Assembly: GCF_900142135.1 (NCBI RefSeq)
Contig: NZ_FQZU01000027.1
Location: 1 to 64,000 of the forward strand
Origin: Desulfatibacillum alkenivorans DSM 16219
Lineage (GTDB): Bacteria > Desulfobacterota > Desulfobacteria > Desulfobacterales > Desulfatibacillaceae
Reading direction: 5' to 3'
DNA: 64,000 nucleotides
The notes below the pieces were generated by a model that was not told the origin of the DNA, made no database searches, and saw only the letters and a program-made list of their open reading frames with translations. Below, piece after piece: positions 7,313-15,050 of this stretch. The position numbers were made by a program, and so were the translations under genes. Every line of letters starts with the position of its first letter. Position 1 is the stretch's first letter.

Positions 7313-8476
7313 ATGTTTCACAAAACGCAAAAGACATGGATGGTTTTGTTGCTTGTCCTGATCTTGGCGGCGGTGCTGATTCCTGCGACGGGAATGGCGG
7401 CGTCCCTGGAGGAAGCTATCGCCCAGGCCCCCAAGGGCGCAGAAGCGGGACAGATCGACATGCAAGCCGAGCCTGGATTTCTTGGAATTCCCGGAGCTCC
7501 GGCCCCCAGCCTGGTGATCGGCTTTCTGTGGGCTATCTGGGTGGGCTGGATTTTCTCCACGGTGGGCGCTTTCGGCGGCATCATGGCGGGCGTGGGCCAC
7601 ATTACGGTGTTCGGCCTGGCCGATTACGGCAAGGGCTTTAAAAAGACCGCTCCGGCCCTTAACAAGCTGATCACGGACAGCATCCGCGTGTCCAACCAAT
7701 GGCTGGTGGGGTTGAGCGCCGCGGTTTCCAGCTTCAACTATTACAAGATGGGCCGTTTGGTGCTGCCTTTGGGCATCGCCCTGGCCATCGGCTCCGTGGC
7801 CGGCAGCGTGCTGGTGCCCTGGCTGACCGCAGGCAAGATCTCCCTGAAGGCCTACCTGGGCTACTTCGGCCTGATTGTCTTCGTCATCGGCGGGTTCCTG
7901 TTTTATGAAACCACCCCTCGCGGACAGTCCAAGAAAAAAGAAGCCAAGGCGGCGGCCGACGCGTTTGAAAAAAGCGCCATCAAGGGCGCTGAAAAATCCA
8001 TGGACGCCTCTGACATGGGCGTCCAGGTGAAAAGCTGGAGCGCCAAAAAGGTGGAGTTTACATTCTACGGCGTGGAATTCTCCTTCAACCCCATCGTTCC
8101 CATTATCGGCGGCTTCTGCATTGCGGGTCTGGCCTCCTTCCTGGGAATCGGCGGCGGCTTTTTGTTCGTGCCCTTCCTGACCTCCATCGCCGGCCTGCCC
8201 ATGTTCCTGGTCGCAGGAACTAGCGCCCTGACGGTGTTCGTTGGCATGGTTATCAGCATCTTCACCTACATGGTGGTTCAGGGCGTGACCATTTACTGGC
8301 CCCTCATCGGCGTGGAGCTGATCGGCATTTTCGTAGGTTCCATGATCGGCCCCCGGACCTCCAAATACATCCCGGACATCTGGCTGAAGCGCCTGTTTGT
8401 GGTCCTGGCCCTTTACGTGGGTCTGCGTTACACCACCAAGGGCTTCTTGGGATACAGCATTGTTCCTCCGTTCTGA
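7313..8476 (+). CDS. TauE/SafE-family membrane transporter (387 aa)
   Basis: A polytopic inner-membrane protein with an N-terminal hydrophobic segment (residues about 9-30), two blocks of transmembrane helices, and Gly-rich repeats such as STVGAFGGIMAGVGH and GLASFLGIGGGFLFVP. These repeats are characteristic of TauE/SafE sulfite or organosulfonate exporters. A lysine/alanine-rich soluble loop of about 55 residues (around 200-255) separates the two halves. ACGGAGGA stands just before the ATG. It is the first gene after a sigma-54 promoter and is followed by two small membrane proteins and a two-component system. Export of sulfite or a related anion fits the family; the substrate is not determinable here. 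Confidence 0.85.
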   Translation: MFHKTQKTWMVLLLVLILAAVLIPATGMAASLEEAIAQAPKGAEAGQIDMQAEPGFLGIPGAPAPSLVIGFLWAIWVGWIFSTVGAFGGIMAGVGHITVFGLADYGKGFKKTAPALNKLITDSIRVSNQWLVGLSAAVSSFNYYKMGRLVLPLGIALAIGSVAGSVLVPWLTAGKISLKAYLGYFGLIVFVIGGFLFYETTPRGQSKKKEAKAAADAFEKSAIKGAEKSMDASDMGVQVKSWSAKKVEFTFYGVEFSFNPIVPIIGGFCIAGLASFLGIGGGFLFVPFLTSIAGLPMFLVAGTSALTVFVGMVISIFTYMVVQGVTIYWPLIGVELIGIFVGSMIGPRTSKYIPDIWLKRLFVVLALYVGLRYTTKGFLGYSIVPPF

Positions 8477-8529
8477 TCAAAAGCGCTATCGGCGGCCCGG
8501 GCCTATCCGGGCCGCCTCGACCCTTTTGA
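8477..8529 (+). terminator. Large intercistronic hairpin
   Basis: GGCGGCCCGG (8491-8500) pairs with CCGGGCCGCC (8507-8516). This stem sits inside an outer pair, TCAAAAG/CTTTTGA. It directly follows the transporter stop and precedes the next gene of the same orientation. It may be a partial terminator or RNA-stability element that lowers expression of downstream genes. Confidence 0.6.
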
Positions 8530-8572
8530 TTTGAGCCGGCAACGCTGTTTTAACGTATAAAGGATTTTAAAA

Positions 8573-9154
8573 ATGGAATGGCTTTATCAAGTATACCTCT
8601 TTCTGGATGGCTTCCTGATCGCCCCTTATAGAATCGTAGAGCCCCCCATCTTGGGCTTTTACCTGGGCACGGGCCTGCTGGCTTTGTACGCCGTTGTTCT
8701 GGGCGCCCTCACAAGCGAGGCCGCTATTTGGGCCAACGCCAGGAACCTGGAAGACCAAAGCCATGCCATGGTGCGCATGCACAACCTTTCCTTCAGGGCT
8801 TTGGCCGCCAAAAACAAAAAGGCCTTCAAGGCCGCCAACCACGAGGCTAACGACGCTTTCGGCAAGTACTTTTTTGCTTGGATGGCCAACGCCGCCGCTT
8901 CCCTGTGGCCCCTGGCCTTTGCATTGGGCTGGATGCAGTTGCGGTTTCAAGGCGTGCACTTTGCATTCCCCGGGCTTCCCATTGATCTCGGATTTGCCTT
9001 CCTGTTCCTGATTTGCTACATTTTAGCCAGCATCCTGTTTTCCAAGGTTAAAAAAAGGCTGCCGATTTTCGCCAAATCCGTTGCATTGTCAAAAATGGCC
9101 AGAGACCATGCCGATGAAATGGTTACCCTGGCCGATTTGCAGGCAAGCAAATAA
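8573..9154 (+). CDS. Membrane protein of unknown function (193 aa)
   Basis: The protein has an N-terminal hydrophobic segment (about 27-50). A charged, probably cytoplasmic helical region (about 55-95, rich in Lys, Asn and Ala) follows. Next come hydrophobic stretches at about 97-115 and 130-155, then a basic tail (KVKKRL). The order of one membrane helix, helical hairpin and two membrane helices recalls the Oxa1/EMC3-type insertase layout, but I cannot confirm homology. It lies between the TauE transporter and a second small membrane protein in a sigma-54 operon, so a role in the same membrane process is plausible. Confidence 0.75.
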   Translation: MEWLYQVYLFLDGFLIAPYRIVEPPILGFYLGTGLLALYAVVLGALTSEAAIWANARNLEDQSHAMVRMHNLSFRALAAKNKKAFKAANHEANDAFGKYFFAWMANAAASLWPLAFALGWMQLRFQGVHFAFPGLPIDLGFAFLFLICYILASILFSKVKKRLPIFAKSVALSKMARDHADEMVTLADLQASK

Positions 9155-9196
9155 ACGCATAAGCCAGGCTAAAAACCGGATTCCCGGACCAGGAAA

Positions 9197-9652
9197 ATGA
9201 AAAGAAAAGTCTTTTGGCTTGTATTTATTATAAGCCTTGTTTCGGCGTCCCCCGCGTGGGCCGTACAGGCTCACGGGGCGCCGGAAGGCTTGTATATCCA
9301 CCAGTTCGCCCATGTTTTCTTTGCGGCGGCCATGGGGATATTCATGTATTGGCTAAAGGCTTCCGCCCTGACCACCCAGCCCGGCTGGCGCATGATTCGC
9401 TACTGCGCCCTGTTTCTGCTCCTCTGGAATATTGACGCGTTCGCCGCCCACTTTCTGGACGAAAATCTAGCCATCGTATCCTTTGAGCGCAACGGGCTGC
9501 TCCACATGAACCTAAGCTCTGAAACCCAAGGGCCTTTTCTGCCGGCGCTGTACTACTTTCTTAAAATGGACCACCTTTGGTGCGTGCCGGGCATGGTGTT
9601 TCTCTACCTGGGTCTGCGCAGGATTTTAGCGGACCAGCAGGCGAAGGAGTGA
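9197..9652 (+). CDS. Small membrane protein with signal sequence (151 aa)
   Basis: A cleavable-looking signal peptide (residues 1-22, ending SPAWA) precedes hydrophobic helices at about 37-56, 68-85 and 122-142. Several His residues lie near membrane edges (IHQFAHVF, AAHFLDE, LLHMN, KMDHLW), and such spacing could bind heme or metal. The gene ends 5 bp before the histidine kinase start, indicating coupled expression. I do not recognise the family. It may be a sensor partner of the adjacent kinase or part of the transporter complex. Confidence 0.75.
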   Translation: MKRKVFWLVFIISLVSASPAWAVQAHGAPEGLYIHQFAHVFFAAAMGIFMYWLKASALTTQPGWRMIRYCALFLLLWNIDAFAAHFLDENLAIVSFERNGLLHMNLSSETQGPFLPALYYFLKMDHLWCVPGMVFLYLGLRRILADQQAKE

Positions 9653-9657
9653 ACGCC

Positions 9658-11181
9658 ATGACCTTTCTCGTTCCATCCATGCCCGTGATCCTGATAGATT
9701 TTTTCGGGTCCATCGTCATGATCATTCTCAGTTTCATGTGTGTGGGCAAAGCCCAAAAACTTAGAGCCAGGGACGAACATAATATTGTCTGGACCTATCT
9801 TTTATGGCTTAGCTGGGGACTGGCGGTTTTCGCCGTATCCCGCTCCGGCGGACACATCATCAAACAATTACTGGTCATGTCCGGGCACACAGCCACGTGG
9901 GGGACATTGCGGCCGTACAGCGGCGCAATCAATACTTCCGTTTTTTTTGTCGCAGGCTCCGTGACCCTGTTTTTTGAGCGGGTTTTTCGAATCAATCGCC
10001 GTATTTTGGCCGATAAAGCCGAGCTTCAGGAATCCAAAGAGCAATTGTTGTACCTGAACCAGAACCTGGAAAACCTGGTCGCCGCCCGCACCCAGGCCTT
10101 GGCCTTGTCCGAGCATCGCTACCGCCGCATTTTTGAGGTTTCCAGAGACCTCATTCTGGTCACCAACCGAAACGGCGAGATCCTTGACTGCAATCCGGCC
10201 TCCAAAAAGGCTTTGAACTCCTTTGGAGACAATGACGCTGAGCATAAACCAAGCATTCAGCGCTCCTTTGACAACACCCGGCAATGGGACTCCATTCTCC
10301 AGGGCTTGGAGGAGAAAGGCTTTGTATTGAATGAAGAGGCGGTCCTGATGCGTCACGACGGCGCAACCATGCGGGTGCTCATTTCCGCCGGATTGGATCA
10401 GGGGGAGGACCAGACTCAGGACACCATCCATTTTCTGATCCGCGACATCGAGCAGAAAAAGCTCATGGAAGCCCGTATGGCGCAGGCCGACAAGCTGGCC
10501 TCCATCGGCGAACTTTCGTCAGGCATCGCCCATGAAATAAACAATCCCCTGGGAATCATCCTGGGCTACACCCAACTGCTTTTACGAAACGAAGATCCTG
10601 AAAACGAGCGCCACGCGGATTTGCGCATCATTGAAAAGCACGTCAAAAGCTGCAAGGTTATTGTGGAGGATCTGCTCAGCTTCGCCCGGGGCGGCGAAAC
10701 CATGAAAGAGCCGACGGACCTGCACGAAGTGATTGACGAAGTCCTGCAATTTTTGCATCATGAACCCGGGCGGCAGGACCTGGCCATCGCCAAGGAGTAC
10801 TCCCTGGACCTGCCCCTGGCCCACGTGGATAAAAAGAAAATCCGCCAGGTCATCATGAACCTGGTGATCAACGCCAGCCACGCCGTGGAAGGCCGGGGAA
10901 AAATCCTGCTGGCCACGGATTTCAACCCGGAAAAAGGGCTGGCGAGCATTTGGGTGAAGGACAACGGCCCGGGCATTCCCAAGCAAAACCTGGCCCGTAT
11001 TTTCGATCCGTTTTTCACCACCAAGCCCACCGGCCAGGGCACAGGGCTTGGATTGAGCGTATCGTACGGCATCATCAAAAGCCACGGCGGGGACATCAGC
11101 GTGGAAAGCGCCCCCGGAGAAGGGGCGGCCTTTCACATCACCCTGCCGGTGGAACCGCTGGAATCGGACATTGAGGATTAA
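9658..11181 (+). CDS. Membrane-bound PAS sensor histidine kinase (507 aa)
   Basis: Four hydrophobic segments in the first 110 residues are followed by a short coiled coil (about 115-150), a PAS domain (about 150-270), and a HisKA domain with the phosphorylated His at about residue 292 in SGIAHEINNPLG. The HATPase domain has an N-box (NLVINASHA), G1 (DNGPGIP) and G2 (GTGLGLSVSYGI). I start at the ATG at 9658, just after the preceding gene; an upstream in-frame start would overlap that gene by 76 bp. The stop overlaps the next ATG by one base. It should phosphorylate the NtrC-type regulator encoded next. Confidence 0.92.
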   Translation: MTFLVPSMPVILIDFFGSIVMIILSFMCVGKAQKLRARDEHNIVWTYLLWLSWGLAVFAVSRSGGHIIKQLLVMSGHTATWGTLRPYSGAINTSVFFVAGSVTLFFERVFRINRRILADKAELQESKEQLLYLNQNLENLVAARTQALALSEHRYRRIFEVSRDLILVTNRNGEILDCNPASKKALNSFGDNDAEHKPSIQRSFDNTRQWDSILQGLEEKGFVLNEEAVLMRHDGATMRVLISAGLDQGEDQTQDTIHFLIRDIEQKKLMEARMAQADKLASIGELSSGIAHEINNPLGIILGYTQLLLRNEDPENERHADLRIIEKHVKSCKVIVEDLLSFARGGETMKEPTDLHEVIDEVLQFLHHEPGRQDLAIAKEYSLDLPLAHVDKKKIRQVIMNLVINASHAVEGRGKILLATDFNPEKGLASIWVKDNGPGIPKQNLARIFDPFFTTKPTGQGTGLGLSVSYGIIKSHGGDISVESAPGEGAAFHITLPVEPLESDIED

Positions 11182-12572
11182 TGGAAAGACGCCTGCTCAT
11201 AGTGGATGACGAGCCCGACATGCTCCACCTGCTCAAACGCAGCCTTGAGCCGGACCTGAAATGCGCCGTGCAAACCGCCTCCTCCGGCCTGGAAGCCATG
11301 GAAATTCTGGGGCAGGAGCGGTTCGACCTCATTGTGGCGGACATAAAAATGCCCAAGATGGACGGCCTGGAGCTTTTGGAAAAGGTGCAGGCTCAATATC
11401 CGGACCAGACCATGGTCATGATGACCGGACACGGAAGCATCGACGTGGCCGTTCAGGCCATCCAAAAAGGCGCTTACGATTTTGTGACCAAACCCTTTGA
11501 TCACGAGGCCCTGGTGGTCCGCCTGGAAAAAGCCCTGGAACGCAGCAGACTGATCGCGGAAAACCGACGCCTCGTCCGCTGGTGCGGCCAGCAGCGCGCC
11601 TTTGAAAACATGGTGGGCCAAAGCCCGGCCATGCAAACGGTGTTCGACACCATCAAGACCGTCTCCCAGACCGACATGACCGTGCTCATCACCGGCGAGT
11701 CCGGCACGGGCAAGGAGCTGGCCGCCCGGGCTATCCATTCCCTCAGCCCCCGGTCCTCCGGCCCTTTTGTGGCCATTAACTGCCCCACGGTGCCGGAAAA
11801 CATCCTGGAAAGCGAGTTGTTCGGGTACAAAAAAGGCGCCTTCACCCACGCCTCGACCAGCCGTCAGGGTCTTTTTGAAGAAGCCAATGGCGGCACATTG
11901 TTCCTGGACGAAATCGGGGACGTGACGCCCTCCATCCAGACCAAGCTGCTGCGGGTTTTGCAGGAAAAGGAAATCAAGCCGTTGGGCTCCAACAAATCCC
12001 GTAAGGTGAACGTGCGCATTGTGGCCTCCACCAACCAGGATTTGCAAAAGCGCATTGACGAAGGCCTGTTCCGGGAGGATTTTTACTATCGCCTGGCCGT
12101 GGTGCCGGTGGTCATGCCGCCCTTGAGGGAGCGCAACGGAGACATTCCGCTCATCGCCGCCCATCTGGCGGCCAAGCATTGCAAGGATCTGGGCAAACTG
12201 CCTGTGACCTTGTCTCCGAACTTTGTAAGCTGGCTGGAAAATCAATCCTGGACGGGCAACGTGCGGGAGTTGGAAAACACCATCATCCAGGCCATTTTGT
12301 TTTCGGAAGAAGGAACGCTCGAGCCGCCCAAAACCGCGCCTGCTGCAACCCAGTCTCCATCCAGAATTTCCGTCCCCGACCTGTCCTCCCAATCCTACAA
12401 GGAAGCCAAGGAAAGCATCCTGGAGGCTTTTCACAGGAATTACCTGGGCGCCCTGCTCAAGGAAACCGGAGGCAACGTGACCCAGGCCGCCAGGAATTGC
12501 GGCATGGAGCGCCAGAATCTCCAGCAGATCCTCCGCCGCTACAACATCTCCGCCCAGGATTACCGGGATTAA
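11181..12572 (+). CDS. NtrC-family sigma-54-dependent response regulator (463 aa)
   Basis: The receiver domain (1-120) has the phosphoacceptor Asp54 in LIVADIKMP. The AAA+ domain has Walker A GESGTGKE and Walker B GGTLFLDEIGD. The C-terminus is a Fis-type helix-turn-helix (GGNVTQAARNCGMERQNLQQIL). The sigma-54-contacting loop reads GAFTHA (219-224) rather than GAFTGA, an unusual substitution at the fifth position. It is coupled to the kinase gene by a TAATG overlap. It may act on the two -24/-12 promoters at 6.8 and 7.2 kb. Confidence 0.93.
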   Translation: MERRLLIVDDEPDMLHLLKRSLEPDLKCAVQTASSGLEAMEILGQERFDLIVADIKMPKMDGLELLEKVQAQYPDQTMVMMTGHGSIDVAVQAIQKGAYDFVTKPFDHEALVVRLEKALERSRLIAENRRLVRWCGQQRAFENMVGQSPAMQTVFDTIKTVSQTDMTVLITGESGTGKELAARAIHSLSPRSSGPFVAINCPTVPENILESELFGYKKGAFTHASTSRQGLFEEANGGTLFLDEIGDVTPSIQTKLLRVLQEKEIKPLGSNKSRKVNVRIVASTNQDLQKRIDEGLFREDFYYRLAVVPVVMPPLRERNGDIPLIAAHLAAKHCKDLGKLPVTLSPNFVSWLENQSWTGNVRELENTIIQAILFSEEGTLEPPKTAPAATQSPSRISVPDLSSQSYKEAKESILEAFHRNYLGALLKETGGNVTQAARNCGMERQNLQQILRRYNISAQDYRD

Positions 12573-12694
12573 GCACCGTTCTAAAGGCATTGCGGAACTG
12601 ATTGGGCATTCCATCCGCGGGGCGTGAAATATGACCGCACCCCGCTAATCTTCCGCAATGGCCCTGGTTCCCCGTTTCCGGGGCAGCGAGTTCA
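12573..12694. other. Hairpin-rich spacer after the response regulator
   Basis: GGGGCG and CGCACCCC arms (about 12618-12646) and CCCCG/CGGGG arms (about 12671-12683) can form hairpins after the regulator stop. Neither has a T-tract. They may act as weak terminators. No gene is seen. Confidence 0.35.
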
Positions 12695-12766
12695 GGGTAC
12701 ACGATCCTTATCTCAGCGCGCTTACTTGGATAAATCCGCGCTTTTGCCGAGATAAGATCATGTCCC
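12695..12766. repeat. Dispersed 72-bp palindromic repeat, family 1, copy A
   Basis: The left end (12695-12714) contains ACGATCCTTATCTC. The right end (12749-12766) is GAGATAAGATCATGTCCC. The ends are inverted repeats of each other; the centre forms its own AGCGCG/CGCGCT hairpin and differs from other copies. The element overlaps the 3' end of the small membrane-protein frame at 12708. Orientation is opposite to copies B, D and E. Confidence 0.85.
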
Positions 12767-13103
12767 TTATCTCCGGAAGATTCGAGACCTGCCACGGGCT
12801 CGGCAGGATCATTGACGGCATAACATTTTGATTTCTATAAACAATTACAGTTAAAAATGATTTTTTATAATAAACCTTCTCATCCCAGGTAATCTTTTTT
12901 TGAAAAACCAATAAGTTTCCGCTCACGCCTTCTTCGGATATATGAAATCCATTGGACCATTTTACAAAATAGCTGCACCCGATCCAAAATATCAGGCCCC
13001 CGATAACAAAATACAAGTCAATCACAGACAAAAGTTCAATAGGGAACTCCGAGAAGCGAGTCATCGCGACCATGACAACTGTAAACACGGAGTTTATCAG
13101 CAA
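12708..13103 (-). CDS. Small membrane protein with PH-like C-terminal domain (131 aa)
   Basis: The frame encodes hydrophobic segments at about 2-14 and 26-48, then a strand-rich region (SGNLLVFQKKITWDE, SFLTVIVYRN) ending in a helix, as in bacterial PH-like membrane proteins. There is no ATG at the 5' end: the longest version starts with TTG at 13103 and the first ATG is at 13073, neither with a good ribosome binding site. A+T content is higher than in the neighbours. The last 18 or so codons and the stop lie inside repeat copy A, so the native C-terminus was probably replaced when the repeat inserted. Real but possibly decaying gene. Confidence 0.45.
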   Translation of the reverse strand: MLINSVFTVVMVAMTRFSEFPIELLSVIDLYFVIGGLIFWIGCSYFVKWSNGFHISEEGVSGNLLVFQKKITWDEKVYYKKSFLTVIVYRNQNVMPSMILPSPWQVSNLPEIRDMILSRQKRGFIQVSALR

Positions 13104-13223
13104 GACTTATTTCAGAGAAAGCCTTACTGTGACGAAGTCTTTCATTATCAATCTCGTGGGTGTTTTTGAATATTCCAGAGCCCCTGACGCACAATTCGTA
13201 AAGGGGTCATCACCCGCTGTTTA

Positions 13224-15038
13224 TCAATCCGGCGACTTGGTGCGTTTCATTTCGTCCACGCGCTGGTTGTAGAAGGCGATGACCTCCCGGCGGCGGAGCA
13301 TGCCCAAAAGGATGCCGGCGTCGTTAACATCCACCACGGGTATGGCGTCGATGTTCTTGATGGTGAATTTTTTGAGGACCGAGTTGAGGTCGTCCTCGGG
13401 AGTGACGGTGATGATGTCGGATATGGCGATATCCTGCATAATCACAAGGGGTTCTATATGCTTCTCAAATAGGACAGAGCGCACGTCCGTGCTGGAGAAT
13501 ATGCCGGTCAGGCGCTTTTTTTCGTCCAAAACCGGGAAATAATGCTGCTTGGTGCCGGCGAAGAACTTCTTGAAATCCGAAAAATTCATCTGCTCGGGAA
13601 TTCCCGGCGTTTCAATGATGGAGTCCTTCAAATCCTTGACCTTCATGGTCTGGAGGATGTCCACGAAAAAATCCCCGGCGTGCGCGGCCGATGCAATGGG
13701 GTTTTTCGGCTGCATGACGTAAATGGTCCACTTGCGCGAAACCAGATAGGACACGGTGCAGACCAAAAGGCTTGGCAGCAGCAGGTGGTAGGAGCTTGTC
13801 ATTTCGGAGACGAAAATAATGGTGGATATGGGCGTGTTGGACACTCCCGTAAAAAAACCGGCCATGCCCACAATCACAAAGGCGCCGGGCTGGTCCACCC
13901 ACCCCAATTGATGGAAGATCATGCCCACCACGCCGCCTATGGCCCCGCCGATGACCACCGAGGGGCCGAACACGCCGCCCGATCCTCCCGAGCCGATGGA
14001 AAACGAGGTGGTCAGGATTTTTCCGAAAGCCAGGATCAGCAAAAACCCGATGGTCGCCCTGGGATCGCCCGAGATGGCCCATTGGACGTATCCGTAGCCG
14101 AAGGCCAGGGTTTGGGGAAAGAAAAATCCTATGGCGCCCGTGCACAAACCGCCCAACACCGGCTTGAAATGATTGGGCAGGGCCATGCGTTTGAACACGC
14201 CGGTCACGCCGTAGAAGGATTTGACGTAAACCCAGCCGGCTGCCGCTACAATCAAAGCCAGCAGGGTGTATGGCAAAAGCTCCGCGGGATCGCGAAACAC
14301 GAAATTAACAGGGGCTTTGAACAAGGAGCCCCAGCCATAGGTGAGGCAAAAGATGCAATAGGCAACCACGGAGGACAGCCCGGCGGGAAGAACCACTTCG
14401 CCTTCGATGTCCGGGTCCCGGTAAAGAACCTCGGCGGCGAACAAGGCGCCAGCCAACGGCGCCCGGAAGATGCTGCCTACGCCCGCGCCCATGCCGGCGG
14501 CCAGCATGATGCGCCGCTCCCGGTCCGAGAGTTTGAGCTTGGTAGCCAGGAAAGAGCCGAACCCGGCGCCGATCTGGGCGATGGGCCCTTCCCTTCCTCC
14601 CGAACCGCCTGTTGTGAGGGTGATGGCCGAGGCTAAAGTCTTGATGATGGGCACCCGCCCGCGGATGAAGCCGCCCTTGTTATGGTAGGCGTCTATGGCC
14701 GCGTCCGTGCCGTGTCCTTCGGATTCCGGGGCGAAGGTGTACACCAGCCAGCCGCTGAAAATGCCGCCGGCCGCCGGCAGGAGAAAGAGGATCCAACGGA
14801 CCGGCTCTTTCACGCCCGGTCCGAACATGCGGTGGGACTCCCCGGCGGCGGCCGGAGGCCGGTACCCCGCCAGGGCGTCCAAAAAATATCGCATTCCCGC
14901 TTCGCATAAAAAATGAAACAGGATCGAGCCCAGTCCGGCCACTACGCCGATGGCCACGAACCGGGCCACCCATTTCATGGCGTAAGCGCCTTTGGGGTCC
15001 AGACGCGCCCCAAAGAATTTGCCGTCTTTGTTGGCCAT
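13224..15038 (-). CDS. ClC-family chloride channel/transporter with CBS domains (604 aa)
   Basis: A multi-pass membrane domain of about 440 residues carries the ClC signature GGSGGREGP, including the gating Glu, and GSGGSGGVFGPS. The usual first selectivity motif GSGIP is replaced by GHGTD. A cytoplasmic tail (about 455-600) contains paired CBS domains likely to bind adenine nucleotides. The ATG is followed by MANKDGK. It lies 12 bp upstream of nothing on its own strand except the aminotransferase gene at 16364-15051, which probably precedes it in one transcript. Ion selectivity (Cl- or other anion, channel or H+ antiporter) is undetermined. Confidence 0.9.
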   Translation of the reverse strand: MANKDGKFFGARLDPKGAYAMKWVARFVAIGVVAGLGSILFHFLCEAGMRYFLDALAGYRPPAAAGESHRMFGPGVKEPVRWILFLLPAAGGIFSGWLVYTFAPESEGHGTDAAIDAYHNKGGFIRGRVPIIKTLASAITLTTGGSGGREGPIAQIGAGFGSFLATKLKLSDRERRIMLAAGMGAGVGSIFRAPLAGALFAAEVLYRDPDIEGEVVLPAGLSSVVAYCIFCLTYGWGSLFKAPVNFVFRDPAELLPYTLLALIVAAAGWVYVKSFYGVTGVFKRMALPNHFKPVLGGLCTGAIGFFFPQTLAFGYGYVQWAISGDPRATIGFLLILAFGKILTTSFSIGSGGSGGVFGPSVVIGGAIGGVVGMIFHQLGWVDQPGAFVIVGMAGFFTGVSNTPISTIIFVSEMTSSYHLLLPSLLVCTVSYLVSRKWTIYVMQPKNPIASAAHAGDFFVDILQTMKVKDLKDSIIETPGIPEQMNFSDFKKFFAGTKQHYFPVLDEKKRLTGIFSSTDVRSVLFEKHIEPLVIMQDIAISDIITVTPEDDLNSVLKKFTIKNIDAIPVVDVNDAGILLGMLRRREVIAFYNQRVDEMKRTKSPD

Positions 15039-15050
15039 AACGACCTTGGA

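Noticed and set aside
12695-12766. Family 1 repeats as integron attC sites
   Set aside because: Variable centres between conserved ends recall attC, but there are no GTTRRRY/RYYYAAC core sites and no integrase gene, and the copies are scattered among unrelated genes in both orientations.
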